This document shows, piece after piece, positions 1 through 19,623 of a DNA stretch of 64,000 nucleotides (its first letter is position 1; each line of letters starts with the position of its first letter). The notes under the pieces are model-generated. The model saw only the letters and a program-made list of their open reading frames with translations, was not told where the DNA came from and ran no database searches. The position numbers and the translations under genes were made by a program. The DNA lies in contig CM068587.1 of assembly GCA_035048485.1 (NCBI GenBank), positions 25,025,034 to 25,089,033 on the forward strand, in the 5' to 3' direction. This stretch comes from Pteria penguin (Eukaryota > Mollusca > Bivalvia > Pterioida > Pteriidae).

Positions 1-1772
1 GAAATTCATAACCATTAGATTAATTAAACTTTCGACCTTTGTTCTACAAAGAAAACATATCCGGTGAGCGTGGCCCTCTTTGTCATATTTTAGAAAAATA
101 CATACGATTTTTCAGGTATGAAGGTAATAAATGAGCCACAGGAAAGGCATGATAAATTCAGTGCCCGTGTACATAGGAGAACACGACCCCACAAAATCGC
201 TGAACTCACTGTATACGAATACTAGAAAAATATATTATCGAGACAAACGCGAGTCAGAAAACGGAAGTTCGATATGAAAAATATGAAATGCGATGGAATG
301 AAAAAATAACACAGTGGCACAAAAGAGTGGTCTGATGGACGTTAATGGTCCTTGGAACCCACAAATTAGACTCAACTGCCCAGTAGGAGCAAATGGTCAC
401 TGGAACCCAGAAATTAGACTCTACTGCTCAGGAGGAACATTGGTACAAATGTCCCCTATTTGCTTATTCGCTCCCATTATGAGTGAAACTCAGGGGAAAA
501 AGAATACTAGGCTGCAAAATAGAATGCACGTAGACACGCACCATGTGAAAAGTGTCACAGCCACAACGTAGCAGGACAACGGTATATTGATACTCGGGTG
601 AAACTCTCGCTGAAAAAAAATCTTTCACGAGCCCGACACCGCAACAAGAACCAGAGCACCGTAAAGAGAAGGATCTTCTCGCATAGGTACTTAATTTGAG
701 TGGAAGGTATCGTTTGAAAGGTGCTTCTCTTTCTTTGTGAAATGACACAAAGAATGGATTTCAACCCTTTTTATGATGACCTTGACCATTAATGTGGCCA
801 CGGGCTAAGGTCATATTGTACCACCTACAGCAGGAAAAACATTTGTGTAAAATAAATGAGTATATATGTATTTCTCCTTGTTCATGATTTTTAGGTAAAA
901 AGGGTTCATTCCGCATATATCAATTCCAGAGAAAGATCTGTTGTAAGGGTTAAGTTTTTTTTTCTTTTTGGGAGAGATTCTTCCCTACAGTTAGCTGTAT
1001 AGTAGAGTCGCCCACACAGTAAAATCGCCCCTTCCTTTTTACACAAAAATTGTATTCAATGACCACGTTTTCCTTGTTAGTGATTTTAGGTAAAAAGTGT
1101 TCATATCCCACCACGAGAATAGTGTGGGGGAGATTTGGGGTTTTTTTTGGGGGGGGGTCTCTTACTGTTACTCTTATCTCTGCAAATAGGCATTAGAAGC
1201 ACTCGAAATACCCCGGTAGTTCAGTGTACCTACTCGACGCTCATATGCTTTGCAGGACTTTAGGGGAAAAAGATTTATTGTTTGCAGAGGTCCGTGGAAG
1301 TTCCACCCTGTACGTTGCAATGAGATACTAGCAAGAGATCCGTATTTCTAATTATGAATTGAGTGTGTATAATGAAGGTATTAGTATCTTTGGCTTGACT
1401 TCTCTATAACAATTATGAAGCGATCAAATTTTACTCGAGTAGATTTCCCCCTATGCTGAAGATCTACTATGAAAATTTCAAAGGGGAAGCTGGCTCTATA
1501 GTAGGATTTCTATCCAAAATGGGAGTTATTATCTAGAGAGTCTTCCGGTAGCACATACCGTACCTGGAGAAAACCTAACCTATAACACCGGATCATTTAA
1601 CCGTGGCCCATCAGTTAATCCTATACATTCACTGTTATGTTCATAATTCTTATTTTTAATAAGTATATATGTCATAGACCTAAAGTAATAGAATCCTCTT
1701 TCATTTTACAGAGTTTTTTTCAGTACATATCATAATAAAAATCATTCATAAAGCATTCTACAGCAACGTGGT
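1..1772. other. Unassigned 3' flank of gene A
   Basis: No convincing gene. It holds a 48-bp direct dimer at about 341-438 (TGGAACCC at 353 and 401), two copies of a GGTAAAAAG.GTTCAT segment near 894 and 1089, and homopolymer T/G tracts near 1140-1157. Short open frames have no recognisable domain. Confidence 0.4.
1655..1660 (-). terminator. Candidate gene A polyadenylation signal ATTAAA
   Basis: ATTAAA on the minus strand 113 nt after the gene A stop; weak evidence for the same reason as for gene B. Confidence 0.35.
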
Positions 1773-9647
<7,875 letters not shown>

Positions 9648-9689
9648 TGTTAGAGTCCGAAATATCCGTGGACTCTTTGATAAGACATG

Positions 9690-10108
9690 CACGATATTAA
9701 TCACTTAAATAACAGGGCCAGGACATTCAGAAAAGTACATCATGATATTAATCACTTAGATAACAGGGCCAGGACATTCAGAAAAGTACATCATGATATT
9801 AATCACTTAAATAACAGGACCAGGACATTCAGAAAAGTACATCATGATATTAATCACTTAAATAACAGGGCCAGGACATTCAGAAAAGTACATCATGATA
9901 TTAATCACTTAAATAACAGGGCCAGGACATTCAGAAAAGTACATCATGATATTAATCACTTAAATAACAGGGCCAGGACATTCAGAAAAGTACATCATGA
10001 TATTAATCACTTAAATAACAGGGCCAGGACATTCAGAAAAGTACATCATGATATTAATCACTTAGATAACAGGGCCAGGACATTCAGAAAAGTACATCAT
10101 GATATTCA
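9690..10108. repeat. 51-bp tandem array, 8 copies plus a partial, just upstream of gene A
   Basis: Near-identical 51-bp units starting about 43 bp upstream of the gene A start codon. Each unit carries TATTTAA on the minus strand. Because 51 is a multiple of three, a spurious plus-strand frame (HHDINHLNNRARTFRKV repeats) stays open. Confidence 0.9.
9705..9711 (-). promoter_or_regulatory. Candidate TATA element of gene A
   Basis: TATTTAA 58 nt upstream of the ATG on the minus strand, in the array unit closest to the gene. It would predict a transcription start near 9680 and a 5' UTR of about 30 nt. Inference from position only. Confidence 0.3.
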
Positions 10109-11918
10109 TCCCTATGGTCGTTGTGGTATGTCAAAACTCTGAATTGACTTACTGGATTATAAGGATATGCATATTCACTAACAACAAAAATATACAGGTA
10201 CATAAAGTAATGTACAAAGTTTGCTACCTGTATTTTTTCTTAAATAAAAATATTCTCTGAGATATCTCCAAGTGAAATCCATGCCTGCTGGTCAAAATCA
10301 ACTCAGTAAAGTTTTACTTTGCACTGAGCTTATTTTTGTTTCCACTTGATCAATGCCAAGTGGCCGAAAATTTGTGGTTTTCGGACTAGTTATTTATGAA
10401 AGCCATTATATGTAGTCCTCATACAATGATCATGATCTTGCGTAATGGATGAGGTTAAATCAATTTCATCACCATATCAGTGAATGTTGCTTCAATAATG
10501 TCAAAAATGTGGTTTTAACATAGGCTGTCATTGTCTATGGGACAATGGCGATTATTGAAATGTACGTCAGTAGCAGATCTAGAATGCTGGTAAAAGAATG
10601 TGTGAATAGAAGGAAATTATTATCAGAAACCAAAACACAGTATCCGATAACTGCTTCCTAGATATGTCACTACAGCGACTTTAAAATTTAATCAATAGAA
10701 TATTTTCAGGGCGCTATTCTTCACACCATTGTTACAAATAATTCTGTACATGGATATATGTCACTTATATCAAACATCTTGATATTTATTATCTTTATTA
10801 TCAGCTTTCAGACCTTCGACCTATACTAGTGGTATTATTATTCTGTTTAAGACTATTTGGTACTTTGGCTGTCTTATCTTAGAGTCTTTCACGCCTAGAT
10901 CACTGGGACTTATTTCTGTATTATCCGTAAATCATTTGATACCTTCATTATATTGACTATTGTCTATCAGGTCTTTAAGATTTTTATTAGTGTGTCGTAG
11001 AGTTACGTATTTTTATATTATTAGTTGGGTCTCTTAAGCATCGTTACTAAATCAGTGCACATGACAGTTTACAATGATTATCAAATTTTTAAATTTATCT
11101 CCAAACACTTTACATTTTAATCAAATTCATTTGGTTCTAAGTAATGATTCCGAATTCTTCAGAATAAATTACAAACTAGAAGTTTTATAACAAACACAAA
11201 ATGAACATGAAATAGTTTACATGTCATATCTCTTAGAAATTTTGGCAAAAATTAACAGACAGCATCAACCCTGTGTCTGTGTGATTAATTCTGAGTTACG
11301 ACTTCAGTCGTTTCAATTTTCTAGATGGGTTTTCTTCACTATATCTTCAGAAATATTAGAATTATTACGATTTTACTGGCGCTCGGTTTTGACAGCGATG
11401 CCAGTAAGTCCTCGAGTCTATGGTATGTAGTTTTTGGTACTATTATGACTGGGTCTTGTAGACTATTCCTTCATTATTGGGTCTTAGATGTTTTGGTATT
11501 TTTATGTTATTTCAGAGCTTTTTGTACATGCAGTAATTATTATTTTTTAAGTACCTTTACCATTGAATTCTAGAGATATGGTACATACATTTTTAAGAGT
11601 TCCCAGTATCAAAACATGTATATACTTGTGTTCTCTTTGGTACCTTTATTACATACTCCCAGGGTTTGACACCAACATTATTGGGCTTTGGGTTTCTGGT
11701 ATTACAGTGTCCTTGAGATGTTTGGTAGTTAGACATAGTCATATTATATTCACCACTAAGTGGCACTAGCCCTGATAACTGTTAGATCTCATAATATATT
11801 ACATCAATGGGCTTGATTGTACTATTAATATCAAATGGTCAAGATAGGTGTTCTACTCGTTTACCTCTATGAGTAGATAAGGAATGCTTCACATTGTAAG
11901 TGTGGGATTCGCGTCGCA
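10109..11918. other. Intergenic region between genes A and B
   Basis: Mostly AT-rich sequence. About 10.8-11.75 kb is a very degenerate tandem repeat (GGGTCTTAGA..TTTGGTA..TTTTTAT). It should contain the gene B promoter; no clear TATA box was seen. Confidence 0.5.
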
Positions 11919-11963
11919 ATGGTGGACAGAAGTGTCTTCTTGTATCTGTCAATATTAATACTG
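11919..11963 (+). CDS. Gene B exon 1 (signal-peptide exon)
   Basis: Fifteen codons, the same length and phase as gene A exon 1, with a hydrophobic core FLYLSILIL. ATG context is GCAATGG. The donor CTG|GTAACATC is also the core of the tandem repeat that fills intron 1. Confidence 0.72.
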
Positions 11964-14900
11964 GTAACATCTTTCCTTATTAATCTTATATACTCTACTT
12001 GGTAACATCTTTCTTTATTAATCCTATATATTTTACCTGGTAACATTTTTCTTTATAAGCCATGTATATTTTAACCGGAAACATTTTTCCTTTTTAATCC
12101 TATATATTCTACCTGGTAGGATATTTCCTTATTAGTCCTATATATTTTACCTGGTAACATCTTTCCATATTCTTTTCTATACATTCTACCTGTTAACATC
12201 TTTCCTTATTAATTTCTATATATTCTACCTGGTAACATCTTTCCTTACTCCGTTCTGTATATTCTACCTGGTAACTTTTCTATACGTTGTACCTGGTAAC
12301 ATCTTTCCTTATTCATTTCTTTATATACTCTACCTGGTAACATCTTTCCTTATTCTGTTCTATATACTCTACCTGGTAACATCTTTCCTTATTCCGTTCT
12401 ATATATATTCTACCTGGTAACATCTTTTCTTATTTCCTTCTGTATATTCTACCTGATAACTTCTTTCCTTATTTCGTTCTATATACTCTACCTGGTAGCA
12501 TATTTCCTTAGCAGTTCTATATGTTCTACTTGGTAACATCTTTCTTTATTAATCATATAAATTTTACCTGGTAACATCTTTCCTTATTAGCCATGTATAT
12601 TCTACCTGGAAACATCTTTCCTCCTTAATCCTATATATTCTACCTGGTAGGATATTTCCTTATTAGTCCTATATCTTTTACCTGGTAACATCTTTTCATA
12701 TTATTTTCTATATATTCTACCTGGTAACATCTTTCCATATTCTTTTCTATACATTCTACCTGGTGACATCTTTCCTTATCCATTTCTATATACATTTGTA
12801 TATTTTACCTAGTAACATCTTTCCTTAACCCTGTCTATATATTCTAGTTGGTAACACCTTCCCTGATTCCTTTCTATACATTCTATCTGGTAATATCTTT
12901 CTTTATTCCTTTCTATTATTATCTATCCGGTAAATCTTTCCTGATTCCGCTCTGTATATGTTCTACATGGTAATGCTTAAGCACTATTTCCTTTTCTTTG
13001 TAAAAGTTTTTGACGGATTTTCGATAGTGTTGACGGTCAATATTGATACTGGTAACATCTTTACTTATTAATCCTATATACTTTACCTGGTAACATCTTT
13101 CCTTATTAGCCATGTATATTCTACCTGGAAACATCTTTCCTTTTTAATCCTTTATTTTCTACCTGGTAGGGTATTTCCTTATCAGTCCTATATATTTTAC
13201 CTGGTAGCATCTTTTCATATTATTTTCTATACATTCTACCTGTCAACATCTTTCCATATTCGTTTCTATACATTCTACCTGGTAACATCTTTCCTTATCA
13301 ATTTCTAAATACATTCTACCTGGTAACATCTTTCCTTAGTCTGTTCTAAATATTCTACCTGGTAACATCTTTCCACATTCTTTTCTATACATTCTACCTG
13401 GTTGGTAACATCTTTCCTTATTCATTTCTATATAAATATTCTACCTGGTAATATCTTTCCTTATTCCTTTCTATATATTCTACTGGTAACATCTTTCCTT
13501 AATCCTTTCTATATATCCTACCTGGTAACACCTTCCCTTATTCCTTTCTATACATTCTATCTGGTAACATCTTTCTTTATTCCTTTCTATTATTTTCTAT
13601 CCGGTAAAATCTTTCCTCATTCCGCTCTATATATGTTGTGCATGGTAATGCGTAAGTACTACTTCGTTTGCTTTGTAAAAAGTTTTGACGGATTTTCGAT
13701 AGTGTCGACGGTCAAAAATAAAACTTTGGTAAATCTTGGACAAAGAACTTTAATAATCTATGATAGACTACAGTCTCATCTTAGTAAGGAGCAATTTTGA
13801 TTAGAGGGGTCCATACCGGAATTTCTTTCGAATGGAGCTTTTTCTCCGTTTGTCTGTTTGGGGTTTTGCCATAATAATTTACAACTTAAAAAAACCCGAT
13901 TCGCTTTTGAAGAAAACAAAAACTCTAAATAAACATTTCTCCTTAGATCCCTATATCGACAATACACGGAGCATCTGTCACCACACGTCATCCAACCACA
14001 CACAGACCTACCACACACAGACCTACCACACACAGACCCACTCCGGAACCCAGTGTGTACGGAGTTTATTCTTATTACTATGATGCCTACTGTGTAAGTA
14101 TGCCGTACAACTCTGTAGGTCAATGCATAGTAATTCCATTTCCCATAGGGTCCCATGTTAAATTACCGAACTTCCAGCAAGATTTACACAATATCCTACA
14201 TTTTAGCTAAATACAATCTACATATCAAAATGTTTGTCAGACCCTCCTCTTCCAGAATTTTAACAGTTTACCATAGGTTATCCACCTTAATTTCGAGAAA
14301 ATCATGCTGGAAGGGGGATACCCCCAAAAATTGGCCAAAATTCAAATGTAAACAACCACCCCTTTTTAGGTCATTAAATCTTTACATTAGCAAAATGAGA
14401 TAAAAATTCATGATTTTACAGCAGAATCAATCTTTATTTATACATAGATCAAATAATTTCATCCAATCACAGCTCCTGATACATTGAAATAGTAGTCCCT
14501 ACACCACATCAGACAATCACGGCTCTCGTTAATTACCTTTCTTTGACCTGTAGGGGTCAAAGCATAGTAATTCCATTTCCCTTAAGGTACTGTGTTAAAT
14601 TACCAAACTTCCAGCAAGATTTACACAACATCCTACATTTTACCTATATACAATCCATATATCAAAATGTTTGTCAGACCGTCTTCAATCAGAATTTTAA
14701 CAGTTTACCATAGGTTATCCACCTTAATTTCGAAAAAATCATGATGGAAGGAGGTCAACCCCAAAGACTGACCAAAATTCAAATGTAAACAACCACCCCT
14801 TTTAAGGTTGTAACATTTTTACATTAGCGAAATGAGATAAAAAAAATCATGATTTTACAAAAGAATCGATCAGCCAATCACGATTCTCGTTAATTACTGT

Positions 14901-16385
14901 TCTTTTACCGAGGTCAATACACGGTAATTATAGCGAGAGTCGTGATTGGATGATGAGATGTAGGAGAGAGGGACTATTATCTCAATGTATTAGAGGCTGT
15001 GATTGGATGAAATTATTTTATCAATATATAAATAAAGATTGATTCTGCTCGAAAATCATGAATTTTTATCTCATTTCGCTAATGTAAAAATTCTATGACC
15101 TAATAAGAGGTTGTTGTTTACATTTGAATTTTGGCAAATTTTTCGGGGTGACCCCCTTCCAGCATGATTTTCTCGAAATTAAGGTGGATGGTAAATTGTT
15201 AAAATTCTGATAAAGGGGGGTCTGACAAACATTTTGATATATGGATTATATATAGGTAAAATGTAGGATGATATGTAAATCTTGATGGAAGTTTGGTAAT
15301 TTAACATGGGCCCCTATGAGAGATGGATATGGAATTACTATGTGTTTGACCTGCACAGCAATCAGTGTGAGCAACGGGATAAATATGAAAATTATCAGTG
15401 CGATCAATAGAAGTATAGAATCTATCGCGGTGATTAATGTGGTGATTATCGAGTGTGTCTGTCTGTACAATATAATAAATATAGAATTTACCAGTGTGAT
15501 GAACGTAATAAGTCAAGTATTTATAAGTGTGATCACTATACTAAGTACAAAATTTATCAAGGTCAGTGGTAGATTTAGAATGGGGTCATTTTTGCCAAAA
15601 GTATGAGTAAAACTTCAGATTTAGCAGCCAAAATGGGAGTATTTTGGTTAATATTTTACTTGATAAGCAAAATAAGGGACAATAAGTATAGAATTTAGGA
15701 AGTGTTTACAATATGATAAGTATATAATTTATCAGTGCGATCAGTCTAACACGTATCCGGTTTATTTGTATAATCAACATAATAAGTATAAAATCTATCC
15801 ATTATCAGTATGATCAACCGATTATGCAAGTCTAAAATCTACTCGCTTTATGAACGTGACGAATACAGAATTATCACTATAAACAACATGATTCATAAAG
15901 CATCCATCCGAGTGATTAACCTGCTGAGTATAGAACTTATCAGTGTGGTCAGTATGATAAATATCAAATCTACTGGTGTAATCAACATAGGTATAACATT
16001 TATCAGCGTAGTAGATAACCATTCAATCTATCAGTTTGATTGACATGTAAAGTATAGAATTTATCATTGTAATCAACACGATAATTATAGTATCAATTGA
16101 AGTGATCAACACAAAACTTGACTTTTACAGCACTTGATGGCTCTAAAAACTACAAGAGGTACTTCACACACGTGCTATTTATATAAACTAAATGCTGAAG
16201 AGAGGACCAAAGTTCATCAGCAATATGGTTTATTAGAAGTGGAGGTAGGTCACAACATTAACGATAAACTATACATTCAAGTACCCGCGGCACAGCTGAG
16301 CCTTCAAAAGTAGGAGGGGTGGGGGCACCGAAAAGAAAGTACCGGGTATGTATGTTTAGGTGTATGTATGAGTGCGTGTGTGTAG

Positions 16386-16418
<33 letters not shown>

Positions 16419-17129
16419 AGAATGTGTGTGTGATATCACAGGAATAGTAAGAATAACCAGAATATAGATGAATAAAACCAAATAAACAAGAAACAGAAAC
16501 CGTTAATATACCATTTAGAGACAATCTTTTGAATTTGCAGGTTGTCTTACAATATCTTTCGTTCAAATTGAAATCATCTACCATAATTCAGAATTCTATG
16601 GTTATACGTGTGCAAGCTTCCTTATATATATTAAGGCGCAAGATTAATTTTGAGGTATCACAAACAAGGTGTTCTTGTGCAACTTATTCCAAAAATTGGG
16701 GCGGTGTGTGTGTGTGTGTGGGAGGGGGGTTTGAAAGTGTGTTTGTGCCCCCTTTCCTTTGAAAATGTGGAGGGGCGGGGATGTGATCCCACCACCTTCT
16801 TTTCTCCTACGCCCTTGATTCTTTTCATATGCGCAAGATACAAGTAATGTACATCAAACTTCCTTTCTTATAAAATTTGGGAGGAGTTCTCCAACATATA
16901 CATAATCTTACAATCGCCAGAAGAGGCGTCAATTTATTGAGATTAAGACGATATGATATCAATGTGTCACATTTTGTCTTTGTTACAGGGGACCCTGCTT
17001 CATCTATCTCTGACGAAGACGGACCCCTTCCCACGTGACGACCTCGTATTGATGAAAGATCCCAAAGGATACCTCGATAAATTTTGCTCTCCAAATACGT
17101 CACTTATCAAGTTAAACGATTATCTTTAA
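11919..17129 (+). CDS. Gene B: paralogue of gene A, small secreted protein, 3 exons, 110 aa
   Basis: Exons: 11919-11963, 13947-14093, 16989-17129 (45+147+141 nt, all phase 0). Exon 1 encodes MVDRSVFLYLSILIL (GTAACA donor). Exon 2 follows TCTCCTTAG, continues the hydrophobic leader (IPISTIHGA; cleavage probably near residue 24), then has three PTTHR pentapeptides encoded by a 15-bp in-frame repeat, then YGVYSYYYDAYC at a GTAAGT donor. Exon 3 follows GTTACAG: LLHLSLTKTDPFPRDD, then KDPKGYLDKFC, ending KLNDYL and TAA. It matches gene A in exon number, phase, first-exon length (15 codons), the YYYDAY motif at the end of exon 2, and the exon 3 motif with its FC cysteine (residue 97). Thr/Pro repeats suggest O-glycosylation. 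Family and function not recognised. Confidence 0.8.
11958..13640. repeat. 39-bp minisatellite, about 42 copies, in gene B intron 1
   Basis: Units TACCTGGTAACATCTTTCC followed by TTATTAATCCTATATATTC. The first unit overlaps the gene B exon 1 donor (CTG|GTAACATCTTTCC). A segment at about 12951-13060 is repeated at about 13621-13720 (offset near 670). At 13041-13057 a copy of the exon 1 end (GTCAATATTGATACTGGTAA) lies inside the array. Confidence 0.92.
13947..14093 (+). CDS. Gene B exon 2 (PTTHR repeats, YYYDAY)
   Basis: Forty-nine codons between TCTCCTTAG and GTAAGT. A 15-bp coding minisatellite (about three units near 13992-14036) gives the PTTHR repeats. The last residues parallel gene A exon 2. 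Confidence 0.78.
14116..15354. mobile_element. Inverted-repeat non-autonomous DNA element in gene B intron 2
   Basis: The left end (about 14116-14400) and right end (about 15060-15354) are long imperfect inverted repeats, starting GTCAATGCATAGTAATTCC. A second direct copy of the left arm lies at about 14555-14850. No transposase frame. Resembles a foldback/MITE element. Confidence 0.75.
15355..16110. repeat. Degenerate minisatellite in gene B intron 2
   Basis: Loose tandem units of about 35-40 bp containing ATCAGTGTGATCAACAT and AAGTATAGAATTTATCAG. Confidence 0.7.
16370..16432. repeat. GT and GA microsatellites in gene B intron 2
   Basis: (GT)n then (AG)n tracts; another GT run lies at about 16705-16721. 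Confidence 0.85.
16989..17129 (+). CDS. Gene B exon 3 (conserved C-terminal domain)
   Basis: Forty-six codons plus TAA after TTTGTTACAG. It aligns over its length with gene A exon 3. Confidence 0.8.
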   Translation, partial: GTLLHLSLTKTDPFPRDDLVLMKDPKGYLDKFCSPNTSLIKLNDYL

Positions 17130-17155
17130 TTTGAATACTAAGCTTTAATCAAAGA

Positions 17156-17161
17156 ATTAAA
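17156..17161 (+). terminator. Candidate gene B polyadenylation signal ATTAAA
   Basis: ATTAAA 27 nt after the gene B stop. Common variant signal; position is plausible but AT-rich context makes it weak evidence. Confidence 0.4.
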
Positions 17162-17339
17162 TACTCGATCCTACAATTGTATAGTAATATATGAATTATA
17201 ATATTTGCAAGATGATACACTCGGACATAACGTAATGAAAACACGTGTGGACAGAATATCTAATGCATACATCTGTAGACGCGGTTACAAAATGAATACA
17301 CTTTTTGTCACACGTAGTGAAATACACCTGTAAGTTTTT

Positions 17340-18300
17340 GAGTTGTGCTTACACTTGTAAATTTAGAAATGAGTGGTCTAATAGGTAGTGATCTAGTAAA
17401 TGAACCTAAATGGATGTGGTTTTATGGATACTGAAGAAGCTTACCGAATACACCAGTAGTCTGTAGTCTAGAAAAATACCCGTTAGGCAGTAAGTCTATT
17501 GAATATTGCTATAGACAAGCCTGAAGGTATCGTGTGGTCTAGTGAATACACCTGTAAAATATGATCTAGTGCACATGTACACATTGGTCTACTGTGTAAA
17601 CCTGTAGATCATGCCCTAGTGACTGCACCTGCACACATTGGTCTAAGGTGTAAACCTGTAGACAATGTCAAAGTGATTCAACTGTACTCAGTGGTGTAGT
17701 GTGTAAACCTGTAGACAATGTCATAGTGACTACACATGCACACATTGGTCTAGAGTGTAAACCTGTAGACAATTTAACAGTGACTATACCTGCACACATT
17801 GGTCTAGTGTGTAAACCTGTAGACCATGCCCTAGTGACTCAGCTGTACTCAGTGGTCTAGTGTGTAAACCTGTAGACAATATCATAGTGACTACACCTGC
17901 ACACATTGGTCTAGTGTGTAAACCTGTAGACAATGTGGTAGTACCTACATCTGCACACATTGGTCTAGTGTGTAAACATGCAGACAATGTCATAATGACT
18001 ACACCTGCACACATTGGTCTAGAGTGTAAATCTGTAGACCATGCCCTAGTGACTACACCTGCACATATTGGTCTGGTGTGTAAACCTGTAGACAATGTCA
18101 TAGTGGCTACATCTGCACACATTGGTCTAGTGAGTTAACCTGTAAACAATGCCATTCTTACTACAACAGCACACATTAATCTAGTGTGTAAACCTGTAGA
18201 TGATGACATAGTGGCTACACCTGCACACATTGATTTAGTGTAAACCTGTAGACAGTACCCTAGTGACTACACCTGTACTCAGTGATCTGGTGTTTACTAT
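17340..18300. repeat. 54-bp minisatellite, about 14 clear copies, 3' of gene B
   Basis: Units with GTGTAAACCTGTAGACAATG and CTGCACACATTGGTCTAGT. Clear from about 17550 to 18290, more diverged before. The period is a multiple of three, which keeps frames open on both strands. Confidence 0.9.
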
Positions 18301-18462
18301 ACCTATTTGGCAGTGGACTTGTGGATTATTGAACACACATGTGGAGTAGTTTCATATAATATTTGGCTGTGGTCTAGAGAGTTTCTGTTAGTACAGTTAC
18401 TGATTAATAAGTTGAATGACAATATATCTCAAAATCTAAAGATGTGTCATTACCTTGACCTA

Positions 18463-18738
18463 TTGATTGATTGATTCTTGTTTTACATCACTCCAGGATT
18501 ATTTTATGTATATGATGACGGCATCTGCCTGATGCATTGCATACTAATTTAGACCTGTGCAACGGACCCACCTGAAGCAGTGAGGGATCTTTTACGTGGC
18601 ATGCCTACCTTGACACGGGACCTCGGGTTTTACTGTCTCATCCGAAAGACAGAACACCTGTGTGCCCAGGACGGGAGTCAAACCCAGGACCTCTCGATCA
18701 TGAGCCGAGAACCTTATCCACTAGGCCACATCGGCTTA
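18463..18738 (-). mobile_element. Full-length tRNA-derived SINE
   Basis: The 5' part on the minus strand has an A box TGGCCTAGTGG and B box GGTTTGACTCC of a tRNA promoter. The body contains GCATCTGCCTGATGCATTGC and TCTCATCCGAAAGACAGAAC (plus strand), and the tail is (AATC)n. Flanked by an 11-bp perfect target-site duplication ACCTTGACCTA (18452-18462 and 18739-18749). Confidence 0.92.
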
Positions 18739-19050
18739 ACCTTGACCTAAGTTCATGTGACTTATTTCAAGGAGCTGCTGTAGAGACCATGCTTAATTCC
18801 TAGTCTGAGCTATGCGTCATTCACTTTGTGTTAGATCTAGAGTTAACTTCACAAAAATATTCCCCAGAATCTAAAGTCGTCATGACCATAACTAAAGGTA
18901 ATGTGACCTATGTTAGGGATAAGAAGGTAAGGGTATTCTTAGTCATCTGTGTTGACCATTTCAATTAAAGATGTGTATATCTCATAAACACATTATAGTC
19001 CCAAGTATTGTATCCCTAACACTTCGATCAATATTATGGAATAATTACAA

Positions 19051-19230
19051 ATATCCGAGTTACAAGCAATCCACATTCATAATGCCCGAGTTACAAGCAA
19101 TCCACATTCATGATGCCTGAGTTACAAGCAATCCACATTCATGATGCCCAAGATTCAAGCAATCCACATTCATGATGTCCGAGTTTCAAGCAATCCACAT
19201 TCATGATGGCCAGTTTTTAAGCAAACTACT
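19051..19230. repeat. 31-bp tandem repeat, about 6 copies
   Basis: Units GAGTTACAAGCAATCCACAT followed by TCATGATGCCC, in the interval between gene B and the DPP3 3' end. Confidence 0.88.
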
Positions 19231-19623
19231 CTTATGATGCCCTTATACACAACATTCTGTGCATAATTAAATCCTTCTCAGATGAAATAGTCCATGCCTG
19301 TAGCATAAATGGAGGTGGAGATAAAACAACACAAAGACAAAATACTGATAGGCACACTTTTTCATATTACATTACCTTCCTTAAATTATACTTCCAATCA
19401 ACATGCAGTAAAATTTAAAAATAATTTTTAGTTTCCAATTTAAATGTAACTGATTATCAATGCTGTATAAATCTGCTTTAAATATACATGTATAAAGTCC
19501 TCATATGAAATTCACTTATCAATTTTCACTGTCTCATTGTTCCCTATCTCAGAGTCCATTATCTCAAAATTCACGATCTTAGTGTGTGCTATAGATTCAT
19601 TCCCTCAAAATAATTCAAAATCT

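Noticed and set aside
464..748. 94-codon minus-strand frame near the window start
   Set aside because: No recognisable domain, no splice or homologous support, downstream of gene A in AT-rich sequence.
9687..10142. 151-codon frame with eight 17-residue HHDINHLNNRARTFRKV repeats
   Set aside because: The period of 51 bp is a multiple of three, so the frame cannot close. No signal peptide or splice context; it lies directly in front of gene A on the opposite strand.
11221..11769. Frames beginning MSYLLEILAK and MGFLHYIFRN, the latter hydrophobic and followed by GTAAGT
   Set aside because: They lie in a degenerate tandem repeat. The second would leave a phase 1 donor, incompatible with gene B exon 2 (phase 0), whereas 11919-11963 fits in length and phase.
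13776..14156. 126-codon minus-strand frame with Ser-Val-Cys-Gly-Arg repeats
   Set aside because: Antisense of gene B exon 2 and its 15-bp coding repeat; no conserved motif.
17784..18138. Repetitive open frames on both strands (18-residue period)
   Set aside because: Produced by the 54-bp minisatellite; simultaneous openness on both strands reflects the period, not coding.
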